Shown: in pieces, positions 1 through 10,145 of the stretch
How positions within the stretch are numbered: position 1 is the stretch's first letter
How the letters are laid out: each line of letters opens with the position of its first letter
Origin: Eretmocerus hayati
Lineage: Eukaryota > Arthropoda > Insecta > Hymenoptera > Aphelinidae
Direction of reading: 5' to 3'
Assembly: GCA_029851415.1 (NCBI GenBank)
Contig: CM056743.1
Location: forward strand, 63,766,186 to 63,830,185
Length of the DNA: 64,000 bases
Program-made: the position numbers and the translations under genes
Notes under the pieces: model-generated
What the model was told of the DNA's origin: nothing
The model's database searches: none
The model's input: only the letters and a program-made list of their open reading frames with translations

Positions 1-180
1 TATGATGGGATGTTTCTCATTGACAGAAAGATTTGAAATGTCCAATCTGCCTCCGACTTTCATTATACCGTGGATGATGGTGGGGGGAAGTTTACGAAGT
101 TCATGACCTTTTGGCAAGGCTCGGTCGTTGGCAATTAATTCGATTTCTTCAGCCTATGAGGATTTCTCTGGAACTTTTGA
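1..180 (-). pseudogene. BEL-1 integrase N-terminal fragment (partial, runs off the left edge)
   Basis: Translating the complement of the first 180 bases gives a stretch with VGGRLD...NEKHPII. It matches the same block at the start of the integrase region of the second BEL/Pao element in this window (VGGRLQNS...KHPIILP). It is the most downstream part of BEL-1 that can be seen; the catalytic core and the 3' LTR would lie beyond the left edge. No continuous frame with the upstream pol is left. The assignment rests on this shared block and on its collinear order with the RT and RNase H remnants to the right. Confidence 0.6.
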
Positions 181-540
181 TTTTCGGACTCAAAAAGTGT
201 CAGAGCGGTGGAAATCGAGATATACGGCTAGAGCCTATTATTGAGCAAGCTCAATGATTCAAGTATGGGGATTGTATGCAATCGGGTGTTAGAATGTAGC
301 AACGAAAGTCAGAATTGGAATATACTCAATGCTCCACCAATGGTTTCATCATTTCTTGATGCATTTTTCACAAAACTGTAGCTGCACAGCCCTCGTTCGA
401 ACGAATGGTACTCGTGGAGCGTCCAAAGTTTCGGTGGGTGGAAATTGGTATGATATTTTGAGGGTATTCGTAACATGTTCACAGAGTTTAAAGATCTATG
501 CCCCCTCTAACGCGCACGAGCCTTCCGAAAAGCTGGGCGA
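181..540 (-). other. Degraded BEL-1 pol spacer
   Basis: This stretch lies between the integrase remnant and the foldback insertion at 549. It should be BEL-1 pol sequence by position. I see no intact motif in it, and the + strand open frame at 329-544 resembles nothing I know. Confidence 0.35.
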
Positions 541-548
541 TTAAGCAT

Positions 549-2057
549 TAGGGTGGGCCGAAAAAGGGCTTTTTTCGAAAATCGATACGCCCTAGCGTGG
601 AAATGTTGTGTTTGTACATATAGATGTGAAAAAAAATTTGCTGGACGCTGAGGAATGAGATTTTAGGTCCCAGCAAGAGCCATCAAGCTTTCATCAAAAT
701 TAACGTAGGTTTAAATGGGAATGTGCCTAAGTCGGCACTTTTTCCTTCCTAACTATGCTCGCATTTCTGGTGCATCCAAGCATTTCTAACGTACTTTAGC
801 TCATTCTGAAGCTTGTTTCAGAATCTACAAAATGAGCTAAAGTATGTCCAATTCCGACTAACCCGAGCCAATCTATCTCATTTCTTTCAAAAGGTGATCA
901 TTATCAAAAATCCCAAAAATAGGTCGATTCTCCCTTCAAACTTTGCTCGTATTTCTGCTGCATCTCAACATTTTTCAACGTACTCTGGTTCATTTTAAAG
1001 CTTGTTCCAAAACCTACAAAATGAGCTAAAGTACGTCCAATTTCAACGAACCCGAGCCAATCTATCTCAACTTTTCCATTGCGAGTTTTGAAAGGAGTGA
1101 GGCGGGAAAGGGAAGTCGCTCATTTTCAGATTTTTCAAAACTAATCACTCTTCAGAAAAATTAAGATAGATTGGCTCGGATTGATCGGAATTGGACGTTC
1201 TTTAGCTCGTTTTGTAGGTTTTAGAACAAGCTTCAAAATGAGCTGAAGTACGTTGAAAAATGTTCAGATGCACCAGAAATACAAGCAAAGTTTGAAAGGA
1301 GAATCGCTCTATCTTTGGGATTTTTAATAATGATCACCTTTTGAAAAATTTGAGATAGATTGGCTCGAGTTAGTCGAAATTGGACGTACTGTAGCTCATC
1401 TTGTAGGTTCTGGAACAAGCTTCAGAATGAGCTGAAGTACGTTGAAAAATGTTCAGATGCACCAGAAATACAAGCAAAATTTGAAGGGAGAATCGCTCCA
1501 TCTCGGGGATTTCTAATAATGATCACCTTTTGAGAAATTCGAGATAGATTGGCTCGGGTTGATCGAAATTGGACGTACTTCAGCTCATTTTGTAGGTTTT
1601 GGAACAAGCTTTGAAATGAACCAGAGTACGTTGAAAAATGTTGAGATGCAGCAGAAATACGAGCAAAGTTTCAAGGGAGAATCGCCCTATTTTTGGGATT
1701 TTTAATAATGATCACCTTTTGAAAGAAATGAGATAGATTGGCTCGGGTTAGTCGAAATTGGACGTACTTTAGCTCATTTTGTAGATTCTGAAACAAGCTT
1801 CAAAATGAGCTAAAGTACGTTAGAAATGCTTGGATGCGCCAGAAATGCGAGCATAGTTAGGAAGAAAAAAGTGCCGAATTAGGCACATTCCCATTTAAAC
1901 CTACGTTGATTTTGATGAAAGCTTGACGGCTCTTGCTGGGACCTAAAATCTCATTTCTCATTGTCCAGCAAAATTTTTTCCACATCTATATGTACAAACA
2001 CAACATTTCCACGCTAGGGCGTATCGATTTTCGAAAAAAGCCCCTCGGCCCACTCTA
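549..2057. mobile_element. Foldback transposon 1, hAT-like (TAGGGTGGGCC ends, 8-bp duplication)
   Basis: The left end reads TAGGGTGGGCCGA and the right end is the complement of TAGAGTGGGCCGA. It is flanked by an exact 8-bp duplication, TTAAGCAT, at 541-548 and 2058-2065. The outer arms (549-about 780 and about 1830-2057) are near-perfect inverted copies. The interior contains a repeat unit of about 190 bp (AATGAGCTAAAGTACGTCCAA and variants). The unit occurs in inverted orientation left of a centre near 1100 and about three times in tandem on the right (about 1233, 1422, 1611), so the right arm is longer. There is no transposase. The 8-bp duplication and a TAGGG terminus fit a hAT-type non-autonomous element; the superfamily is inference. 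A relative is at 35565-37773. Confidence 0.85.
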
Positions 2058-2065
2058 TTAAGCAT

Positions 2066-2858
2066 GTTAAGCCGATCTCCTTTTGGGTTTCTCCGGTTCC
2101 CTGGCTTCTCCGTTTTGGCACATAGGTCTACAGTAGCTCAATTCCTTCAATCTTCCGTGGAGAATACGATAAGTATCCTCCAAAGTGTCTCTGAATCGAG
2201 CTCCACAAATTGTATTGTCTACGGCGAGTCAAGAATTATCTCCCAAGAATCTGTGACACTCACATCTCTACGTGTCACGGCTGAGCACAGTGAAGCACAC
2301 CCTGCTACACTAGAAAAATCATAACTTTGGACCATTAGGAATCAGTCTGAGAAGTTACAGAATTGGGTGAGGAACGCTCCATTCACGAAAGCCTGCTGAA
2401 TTCCAAGAGTCTGACGCTGTGACACGTAAATTCCTCGATTTTCGAGGGTTTCCTCGCACATAATTGACTCTTGTATCTGCCTTCATCCACCAATCAAGCT
2501 CTAACTTGTTGACCACTTTTGAGATATTTGAGCGAAGGTTGTTTGACAGGTTAGACCTGGAGGAACGTCCTACAACCATTTTGGCTGAGCTGTGACAGCA
2601 AATGTCAAAAGTTTCAGAGATATCCTCATATACTGAATGTTGAATTGTATAGATCCAAGCGAGTTTAGCTCGCTCTTTCTCTTCATATGTGAGTACTCCT
2701 TTGAACATTGGTACCTGAGTCCAGGGCTTGTTTTGGATCAAATCTGCCTTTTCATGAACATAGAAAAGGGTGGGTCGCAGATTTGAGATGAATCTGAGGT
2801 AGTGAGCAGTAGTATTGATCAATCGTGTGTATGACGATTGTGCTTGTAAAAGATTCAA
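2066..2858 (-). pseudogene. BEL-1 pol, segment downstream of RNase H
   Basis: The minus-strand frame 2858-2355 starts with SYTRL...TAHYLRFISNLRP, followed by GVLTYEEKERAKLAWI and an IQH motif. This is the layout of the linker that follows RNase H in Pao/BEL polyproteins (a helix-rich segment, then LT..E...A...W...IQ). The C-terminal part of the frame and 2066-2354 are not recognisable and have probably drifted after frameshifts. The neighbouring pol fragments are collinear with it on the same strand. Confidence 0.55.
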
Positions 2859-3060
2859 GCAAGGAGCAAGTAAGCCTTCGGGTACAACGGGATTTGTTGT
2901 AGCATGTACAGTGGGTATTGAGGGAGATGACGTCGATGCTTCAACAGGTGATTTTTTTAGGATGAATTTGGATTCAGGCCATGACCCAGGGGGCGATGAT
3001 AACTATTCTGGTCTATTCCTCCACAGCCTTAAATGGAACATTTCGTCGGAAGAACGACCT

Positions 3061-3477
3061 CTACTCCCAATCAGCAGGATTGTCTTCAGAACGGATATGG
3101 TTCCACTGAATTCCTGGTAATAAGTCCACAATCTTGGAACATCGGTTAGCTATGAAAACTGGCCATCGAGAATGATGATCATTGAGCCAATGCAGAACAT
3201 CCATGGCATCCGTCCACACCGATACTTGGAGATTTGGAATTTTCAAAGGAGATTTCAGATGATTAACGAGTTCGGCTAACAAAAGTGCAGCGCTCAATTC
3301 TAGTCTCAGGATAGAAACGGTTTTGATGAGTGCCACGCGAGTTTTAGCTTGTATGAGTTTGACGCGAATATTTGCTGACGAAGTGACTCTGAGGTAAACT
3401 ACAGCACAAATTGCGAGTTTGGACGCGTCAGCGAACCCGTGTAATTCATACGAGCAACCATCATTGGAGTAGTTCAA
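3061..3477 (-). pseudogene. BEL-1 RNase H domain
   Basis: A 138-residue frame reads from the minus strand: HGFADASKLAICAVVYLRV, then LRLELSAALLLAELV, WTDAMDVLHWL and WNHIRSEDNPADW. The order D (in FADAS), E (in LRLELSAA), D (in WTDA) and D (in SEDNPAD) matches the four acidic positions of Pao-type RNase H. BEL-2 has the same motifs (HGFCDASERAYAAA, LPKLELSGAVLL, CWSDSKVVLAWL, RSQDNSSDLA). The frame is closed at both ends, so it cannot be translated together with the RT. Confidence 0.8.
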
Positions 3478-3517
3478 CCAGCGAGGGATTTTGAGTGGAG
3501 AGATAGCTGCAAGGTTA

Positions 3518-4440
3518 TCATACCAGCGAGACCAAAGTGAAGAATGTTCTTCTGAGAGCTCTTGATCCCAATCGTAACCAGCTATCCGGAAGTTTTTGCA
3601 TAAAAATTTTGGAAGTGATCACCATTGGTGCGAGCCAGCCTAGGGGGTCAAACACGCTAGCAATTTGTAAGAGAACTGTGCGTTTTGTCCATACTTCTGA
3701 TGGGCTTGATTTTATGCATTCGAATTTGAAAACATCCTCATAGGATAGCCAATGTAGGCCAAGAATGAGAAACAAGTAATGATGAGGGTGTTATTGTGGG
3801 TTTTTCAGCTAACAATTCATTAGGAAGATGAGACAGTGATTGTAGGTCATTAGCTACCCATTTACGAAGGTTGAATCCACCCACTTTGCAGATATCGATG
3901 AGCTCCAGCTGTTTCTGACAAGCAGCCTCGATCGTATGATCTCTTGAGACTACATCATTCATATAAGTCTCTTCTTCAAGAGCTTCGGATCCCATGGGAA
4001 AATGTTCACGTTCGTCTCTGGCAAGTTGAATACGTACACGATTGGTATGGAAAGGACTAATTCCAAGTCCATAAGTGATCGTGTAGAGTCTGAAAATTGA
4101 AACAGGATGAGAAGGATGATCACGCCAGAGGATGGATTGATTGTTTTCATCATTACTATCATCATTGCATCATCTTCATGAATCCAAATCTGTCGAAACA
4201 TTTTTTCAACATCGGCAGTGAATGCGTAGCGGTATAATCTCCAGTTCGACAGAAGTGTGTTGAGATCTCGAAGTAGATTAAGCCCTTAGAGCAAATAATC
4301 ATTGATTGACTCATTTGATTTGGGTCGTGAAGAACCATTGAAAACGGTCCGCAACTTTGTGGTCGTACTACTTTCTTTCGAGACTCCATGATGGGGTCAG
4401 AAAAAATCATTCGAGAAATCAATGAAATGAGGGTCAACAT
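3518..4440 (-). pseudogene. BEL-1 reverse transcriptase, several frames
   Basis: The RT is spread over at least three minus-strand frames (4440-4162, 3995-3738, 3775-3518). Recognisable pieces in order are the palm region with a KMFRQIWIHEDD-like stretch near 4200, then a YMNDVV box near 3960, then RKWVANDLQSL, then LQIASVFDPLGWLAPMVITSK. The YMNDVV box stands where Pao RTs carry YV[D/E]D, so the first acidic residue of the catalytic pair is replaced. The multiple frameshifts and the lost catalytic residue make this a dead RT. Identification by comparison with BEL-2 is firm. Confidence 0.8.
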
Positions 4441-4611
4441 CGAGGCGAGTCATGTGACCAAGTGATTCATACTCCGAGAGAAAATAGTGGTAGGCATCGA
4501 ACAATTATTCGTCCTGTGCAAGCCTATTCTCTAGCTTGTAGAGGAGTTGTTTTGCGGAATAGAATGATTCACCGAGATTTGATGGTTGTACAATGTAAGG
4601 TAAAGGTAGCC

Positions 4612-5196
4612 TCACAGTGTACCGACCGTCAGATCCTCTGGGATGAGTCCTCTGAAATGATCCTTGCATGTTTGTTCATCTGGAGTAGGAATTGGGTTTG
4701 AATTAGTCATCTCCCCCTGGATCCAAAATTTCTGGAGGAGCTCTCCAACCTCCACGTCTGCAGAGCAATGGAAGACAGTAGGTTGCAGCGTCAAGTGGTT
4801 GCAACTGTCAGTGGGACCTGACAGTATCCATCCAAGTTTAGTTTTGGTTGCTATGGGTCGATTGGGAGTACCTTTAAGCAGGTCATTTTCCACAATCATT
4901 GCATGGATAGATGCACTCAGCGAAAAATTCAATTGGGTTATCTTTCATGAATTTTGGAACAGCTAGTTCTAGTCCTGAAATTATGGTTCCATTGTTCAAT
5001 TCAGCAACCAATCCGTGGTTGATAGCCAGTGACATCCTTGATGACCAGAGCGTGAAGTATAGCCATGAATGGAGATTCAAATGTGAGCTGAATTGTGAAT
5101 TCAGCAAGATCTTTTGCGTAAGATTGTTTTCCATCCGAACCTTGTACTGGCACTAAAACGCGTTTTTTATGGAGCTTCAGTCTCTGACATGATGAT
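4612..5196 (-). pseudogene. BEL-1 protease region
   Basis: Minus-strand frames here include ENDLLKGTPNRPIATKTKLGWILSGP. This matches the end of the retropepsin-like protease of BEL/Pao elements (BEL-2 has DPLTAPIAQKTVFGWVLIGN at the same place). It is followed by FHCSADVEVGELLQKFW, the segment leading into RT. Upstream, 5134-4883 is a second frame with little similarity left. I cannot see the DSG/DTG active site in an intact frame. Confidence 0.6.
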
Positions 5197-6362
5197 TCAG
5201 CAATAAATGAGGTTTGGGCACATTCGCCAATGAGAGCGCGAGCGAATAGCGTTTCGCCCTTTAAGTTTGGAACTCGAACCCAGGCAGTAGCTAAAAGTAC
5301 TGAAATTGGAATTTTTTGGAGTAGAGTTTATCGCAACGACATGGTTATGAGATGGAGAACTCGGTTGGAAGGGCATAGAGGTTGCTGAAAGTTGTGTCCG
5401 AGGGGCAACATTGATTTCTGCGGTATTGGCAGTTCTATCAAAATGGAGAAGGGAGTGACGTTCCCCTCCACATGAACGACATTTGTAATTAGATTCACAG
5501 GTTCTGGCATCATGAGTTCCAAAGCAATTGAAACACAACCTTTCTGATTGGATGAATTCTCGACGAGGATCAAGTTTCATTGCATTGAATGCGGGGCAAT
5601 CTCGTAACGAATGACCCTGTTTGCATGATGCACACTTCTTTTTCTTGGGAACCAAATAAGATTGGGAAGAATGAAGAACTTTTGCGCCTTGTTTTTGAGC
5701 ATATGAAGGGCTTGACCTTTGGTTAATGTGATAGCTCTTATTCGATTTGGAATCACTGATGCTCGGAGGAATACTTAGTTGGAAGCTATTTTCTATAGAC
5801 TCAAGTGTGCCCAATCTAGTATTGAGACAGGTTTTCATTCTAGCAAAAGTTGGAGGTTCGGAGGTTTCTCCAAGGGAAGTTTCCCAAAGGGTTTTGGATT
5901 TTTCGTCAAGACGACAAGCAGTGATAAAAACTACCAAGTCACCCCAATGATCGGTAGCTCTGTCGAGAGATTTGAGTAGAATGAGAGGATTGACAGTGCT
6001 ATTGATCAATTCTCTTAATTCGGATGCTGTTCCTTCTTGGATAGGAGAAACAGAAAAAAACTCTTCCAGTTCGTCATTGACCATTCGGCGAACGTTCTCA
6101 TCCTGTTAACTTAGTTCATCCCAAGCTCGTTAGGAGTTACCTTCTTCGAAAGGTATACTTTGAATTTGCATAGCAGCATCACCCTTGAGATGAGCTTCGA
6201 GATGATAGAATTTGACTGCATTCGAGAATGATTTACATTTAATAACAGTTGCTGTGAATAAATCACGAAACTTTGGACAATCATTGAATGTTCCGTCGAA
6301 GGGTTCAATTTCTATGGGGGCTAGTCGAGCAGCTTTGAATTCCGATATGACAATCTGAATGG
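5197..6362 (-). pseudogene. BEL-1 gag, capsid and zinc knuckles
   Basis: The frame 6084-5197 carries capsid-like helices and then cysteine-rich knuckles: CASCKQGHSLRDCPAF, RLCFNCFGTHDARTCES, and a KCRSCGGERHSLLHF box. This trio is characteristic of BEL/Pao gag. Upstream (6300-6090), in the same strand, a typical BEL gag opening (IEPFDGTFNDCPKFRDLF) and a YHLEAHLKGDAA motif can be read through one stop near 6110. It would package element RNA in virus-like particles in the cytoplasm. It is broken by at least one nonsense codon, so it is not functional as it stands. Confidence 0.75.
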
Positions 6363-6758
6363 TTCAACCACCAGAGCTAGCGCTCCTTACGATTACATGG
6401 GATTCGTTTATCAGAAAGTTTTTCAAGTCACTGAGAGCATCGATATAAATCTCTTCTGCCTCAGCAAAGGAATTTTTCTTGACATAGTCAATTTCAAACG
6501 TGAAATCTCCATGAGTAATGATTTCATCATGGATTTTTTTACCTCCGTGAACCACTCTTCTATTTTACCTATGCGTGTTTCAGCCCCACCAATAGTCATT
6601 TCCCGTCTTCCTTCCTTCTTGAGATTGGTGAAAGAATTGGAAATTTCGTCTACTTCCGATAGATGCAAAACGACAAGTTCTTTTAAGGACATTTCGTTCA
6701 AAGATGTCATGATGATTGGTGGAACAACTGTTATAGGAAGTGCAAAATTGTAGAATCT
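6363..6758 (-). pseudogene. BEL-1 gag N-terminal part
   Basis: Two overlapping minus-strand frames (6761-6423 and 6555-6364) contain polar, helix-forming sequence (SLKELVVLHLSEVDEIS, TNLKKEGRREMT; NSFAEAEEIYIDALSDLK). They sit where the N-terminal gag domain of a BEL element should be, directly upstream of the capsid part. The assignment rests mainly on position. The right end is cut by the CACGGTG foldback. Confidence 0.45.
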
Positions 6759-7592
6759 CACGGTGCTCTTGAAATACGTTTACATTCCGCTGACGACCAC
6801 CAACGGGATTGTCGTGGGATATGTTTTTGGGGCCCTTGGAGCTCATTTTCTGATAAGAATCGAAATCGGCTCTTGGGCCGTTTTTTATAAAAGTCCAAAA
6901 AACGTGTTTTTATCCTCTTTTCAATCTTCCTCCTCAGATAACTCGGAAAGATCACACTCCAACCGAAAATATGTGGAAAAATACGAAAGATCCAAGATCT
7001 TTTGTAGATCTTGAAAAATTGCATGAAAAAGGTTTCCCCACTTGAATCCGTAAAACGCACTCCGTTCGAGATATTTTGGGATTTTCATCTCGTAATCATA
7101 AATTCTCCGGAGAATCCCAACTCTGTGGCTCTAAAGAAGCTCGTTTCATCAAAACTTGTGTGAAATATGAATTTTAGTGCTTGAAAATGGCGAGTTATCC
7201 AGGATTCTTTGATATTCTTCCAATCTAGTAATGAGTGAGCATCAGAAACGATTTCCCGGAAAATCTATGATTACGAAATGAAATTCCCAAAATATCTCGA
7301 ACGGAATGCGTTTTACGAATTCAAGTGTGGAAACCTTTTTCATGCAATTTTTCAAGATCTACAAAAGGTGTCTCCACACATTTCCGGTTAAAGTGTGATC
7401 TTTTCGAGTTATCCGAGGAGGAAGATCAAAAAGAGGATAAAAAACACGTTTTTTGGACTTTTATAAAAAACGGCCCAAGGACCGATTTTGATTTTTATCA
7501 GAAAATGAGCTCCAAGGGCCCTAGAAACATATCCCACAACAATCCCGTTGGTGGTCGTCAGCGGAATGTAAACGTATTTCAAGTGCACCGTG
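6759..7592. mobile_element. Foldback transposon, CACGGTG-ended
   Basis: The left end reads CACGGTGCTCTTGAAATACG and the right end is the complement of CACGGTGCACTTGAAATACG. The arms run inward for about 330-350 bp with few differences (for example GACGACCACCAACGGGATTG on both sides) and enclose a short unique loop around 7120-7250. There is no transposase. A second foldback with the same terminal CACGGTGCnCTT sits in the Tigger element at 26530-28463, where a 4-bp duplication fixes the ends exactly. Here no clean duplication is left. Flanking GTGCAAAAT is itself inverted (6741-6749, 7600-7608), so the true end could lie up to 18 bases further out. Confidence 0.75.
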
Positions 7593-8138
7593 AATGTATT
7601 TTGCACCAAAACCTTGATTGGTAAAATTAGTTGATCTCTTGAAATGTAAGAGATCTAGATTGGGTGTGAGATTGAATTTGAGATATGGGTATTGCTAGCG
7701 ATGAGCAATGAACTTAAAAATTGATCTCAAATTTGACCTATGCTTAACTGAAATATTGAGTTGATAGCGTAACGCTTAGGATAACCAACGATTCAAGAGA
7801 CGAAATTGATCTTGCATCAAATGGTTCAGCGGATGCTCGAGAAGCGGAATCGTTGTCATATGGTAATACGTATAAAAAATGGGAGAACGTTAAATTAGAA
7901 CGATCTTACTCGCGGTTCGGATGCACTTGTCGTCGCTGTAAGCGAGCGATGAGCTGCATATACGTTTTTAGTACTCCATCGGCCTTGCGTCGTTATCTTC
8001 CTGGCTTGGTGGCTGCATGTGGTGGCTCTGACGAGAAGATCACTAAATCCTTGGTTGCACCACCATATTGACACTCGGGCACTACCCAGCAATGCTTGAT
8101 GTGTGTAGATTCACGCAAACTGTATATTTCCAGCGTGG
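7593..8138 (-). other. Probable BEL-1 5' leader and gag start, degraded
   Basis: This stretch lies between the foldback and the BEL-1 primer site. Nothing coding is recognisable. By analogy with BEL-2, which has about 0.9 kb between gag and its primer site, it should be the untranslated leader of BEL-1. Confidence 0.35.
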
Positions 8139-8156
8139 ATCCGGGTCCGAAGGACC
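8139..8156 (-). promoter_or_regulatory. BEL-1 primer-binding site, tRNA-Tyr type
   Basis: The sequence TCCGGGTCCGAAGGACCA is nearly the 3' end of an animal tRNA-Tyr (TCCGGCTCGAAGGACCA) and nearly the BEL-2 primer site at 18908-18924. As in BEL-2 it is followed by an A-run (6 bases here, 7 there) and then by sequence starting TG on the + strand. Minus-strand DNA synthesis of BEL-1 would have started here. Confidence 0.55.
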
Positions 8157-8162
8157 AAAAAA

Positions 8163-8456
8163 TGTTTGAATCAGTAGCGCTGTCGGGTGCGACAAAAAGA
8201 ATACTCAAACTTTTTACTGTTTGGAGTGACTTTGATGTATATTCAAAAGAGTGACTCTCGATGCGCGAGAAACTACATTTTTGCGGTTGTGCACTGAGCG
8301 ATGGTTGTCAGAGAAGAGAGAGGAATAATGCGAGCCGAGGAGGCTCATACGTAGAGAGTCGAATATCCAGGCCAACGGGGCCTGGATCATCAAAATTATG
8401 AGTTTATGAAAGTATAACGTTTCAACCGGCACATATCAGTTCGGATTTCACAATAG
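8163..8456 (-). mobile_element. Putative BEL-1 5' LTR remnant
   Basis: Immediately after the primer site, on the outer side, is about 290 bp of non-coding sequence starting TGTTTGAATC. By position it should be the 5' LTR of BEL-1. The partner LTR is outside the window, so this cannot be tested here. The gypsy insertion starts at 8463, so the LTR may end before it or continue after 35208. Confidence 0.35.
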
Positions 8457-8462
8457 TACAGT

Positions 8463-9343
8463 TGTGACGGGTAAAGTCCCATCACTCTCTCTCTTCGGCG
8501 AATATATTATAAGATAATTCTACTCTTAAGTATATCATAAAATTGTTCCAGGTGTATCGGCAGAGCAGCGAAGAAGAAAGAGTACGCACACGGTAGGTCG
8601 TTTGAAAAAGAGAGAGAGATAGCAGATGCGCGCGCGCCACAAGATCGCGGACCAATGAAGAGATAGCTCGCGTTCACGCTCACGGAGAAAAGACGACGAC
8701 GAGGGCAGACTGTCTTGGATCGCGTAACGCTTCGCCTCGGAAAAACCTCGTTGTCGGTTTTGGCTCGTGTTGAGGAGCCTCGCGTCGCATGTGTTCAGGG
8801 TATACCTGACGTTCTCCCCAGGACACACTAACATCTCGCGACGGCTGGGCATCCGGATACCTGGGTAGCGAGCAGGACGAGTGCGGAAGGAGTCGACTCC
8901 AGCGGCGAGCGTCCGGGCAGCGTGCCCCAAATTTACTGCGACAACGCATCGAGTGAGTACCGGCAGAATCTCGCTCTCTAGAAATGTGCGGCTCTCTCTC
9001 TCTCTCTCTCTCGCGGTTTAGCACCTGTTGCGTGAACGCTCGGATGCATCTGTTCGGTTACGTCTGAATAAACGTAACCCTTTATACTTCCCAATATTTT
9101 TGCTCGCGTTGTTCTTCCTCAATGTGTTCTCGTGCCGTCTTGGTTAGACTCATGCGCCCACGCGAGAACGAGGAAACCGGCGCCCACAGGTAGGGCTAAT
9201 CGCCGATGGCTTCGAGGAGGACAAGCGGCAACAGAACGAGCATCGATGTCTACGACAAGAGTCTTAATTCCTCAAGGGCTCTGTAGTATTGCAGTAGGCT
9301 GCAATTCTTGTTAAGCATAATTTGACGGTCCGATGAACCGTCA
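8463..9343 (+). repeat. Gypsy 5' LTR
   Basis: An 881-bp direct repeat of 32324-35202. It has a TATA-like stretch (AATATATTATAAG near 8503), an AATAAA near 9066 and a (CT)n tract at 8994-9012. Its last 22 bases form a hairpin (TGACGGT...ACCGTCA). The (CT)n tract is the empty counterpart of the site where a LINE entered the 3' LTR. Open frames inside it are not meaningful. Confidence 0.9.
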
Positions 9344-9347
9344 TTAA

Positions 9348-9358
9348 TGGCGCCCAAC
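9348..9358 (+). promoter_or_regulatory. Gypsy primer-binding site, tRNA-Lys
   Basis: TGGCGCCCAAC lies four bases after the 5' LTR and is the complement of the last 11 bases of an animal tRNA-Lys including CCA. The match then stops, which suggests decay of the 3' part of the site. Confidence 0.8.
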
Positions 9359-9465
9359 TAAATAATGCAATAGCCCGACAAATAATGACGCGATCGCAAA
9401 TTCGAATAATTAAAAGCCCAGCCAAAATTTGTCCGTCAGCATCTTGCGTCTCGGGTTGCCTATCG

Positions 9466-9578
9466 GCAGGGGGTGAAGGGCGATGGGTGGCCGTATGGGT
9501 GATGGTTGGGTCATGGGTGGGTGGGTTGGTGGGTGAGTGGGAGTTAGTGGTCTGGTGAGTGGGTTGGTGAATGGATGG
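9466..9578. repeat. GGGTGGGT-type G-rich minisatellite
   Basis: Irregular repeats of TGGGTGGG, GGTTGGTGGG and GTGAGTGGG on the + strand give many G-runs in about 110 bases. Such a tract could fold into G-quadruplexes. The minus-strand frame of repeated His/Pro/Thr across it is a by-product of the repeat. Confidence 0.7.
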
Positions 9579-9589
9579 AGTGGAAATCA

Positions 9590-10145
9590 CTAAAGTTCAA
9601 GTGATATGTTTTACTGAATTTCAGTGGAAATTCCAATATAAATTCAGTGGAAATCTCACTAAAATTCAGTGAAAATTTCACTAGGAATTCAGTGAAGATT
9701 TCACCAAAAATTCAGTGAAAATCCCACTAAAAAATCAGTGGAAATTCCACTGAGAAATTAGTGAAAATTTCACTGAAAAACCAGTGGAAATTTCACTAAA
9801 AAAATCAGTGAAAATTTTACTGAAAAATCAGTGGAAACTTCACTAAAGAATCAGTGAAAATTTCACTAAAATTCAGTGAAAATTTCACAAAAGAATCAGT
9901 GGAAACTTCTCTGAAAATTCAGTGAAATCAGTGAAAATTTCACTCAAAAATCAGTGAAAATTTCACTATTGATCAGTGAAAACGCTGAGATTTTAGTGGA
10001 AGTTCCAGGTTTCACTGAAACTTCCACTGAAATTCCAGTAAAAATCACTACATTGTTAGTGGAACCTCCACCGGAATTCCATTGAAAATTGCTAGAATTT
10101 CAGTGAAACTTTCACTGAAATTTCAGTGAAAATTGCTCCAGTTTC
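9590..10145. repeat. CAGTGAAAATTTCACT minisatellite
   Basis: About 25 imperfect copies of a unit of about 20 bp built on the near-palindrome CAGTGAAAATTTCACT, each separated by a few A residues. Copies vary between TTTCACT and TTCCACT. The array lies in the gypsy leader. Its inverted symmetry means either strand can form short hairpins along its length. Confidence 0.85.

Noticed and set aside
813..1607. Three similar 61-residue frames (MFQNLQ..L.YVQFR) as a small gene family
   Set aside because: They are translations of the 190-bp repeat unit inside foldback 1, in opposite orientations. No independent evidence of coding.
8535..9024. Minus-strand frames in the gypsy 5' LTR (also at 32494-32806 in the 3' LTR)
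   Set aside because: They recur only because the LTR is repeated, have no known domain, and include microsatellite translation.
9264..9590. His/Pro/Thr-repeat frame on the minus strand
   Set aside because: It is the reverse reading of the GGGTGGGT minisatellite.
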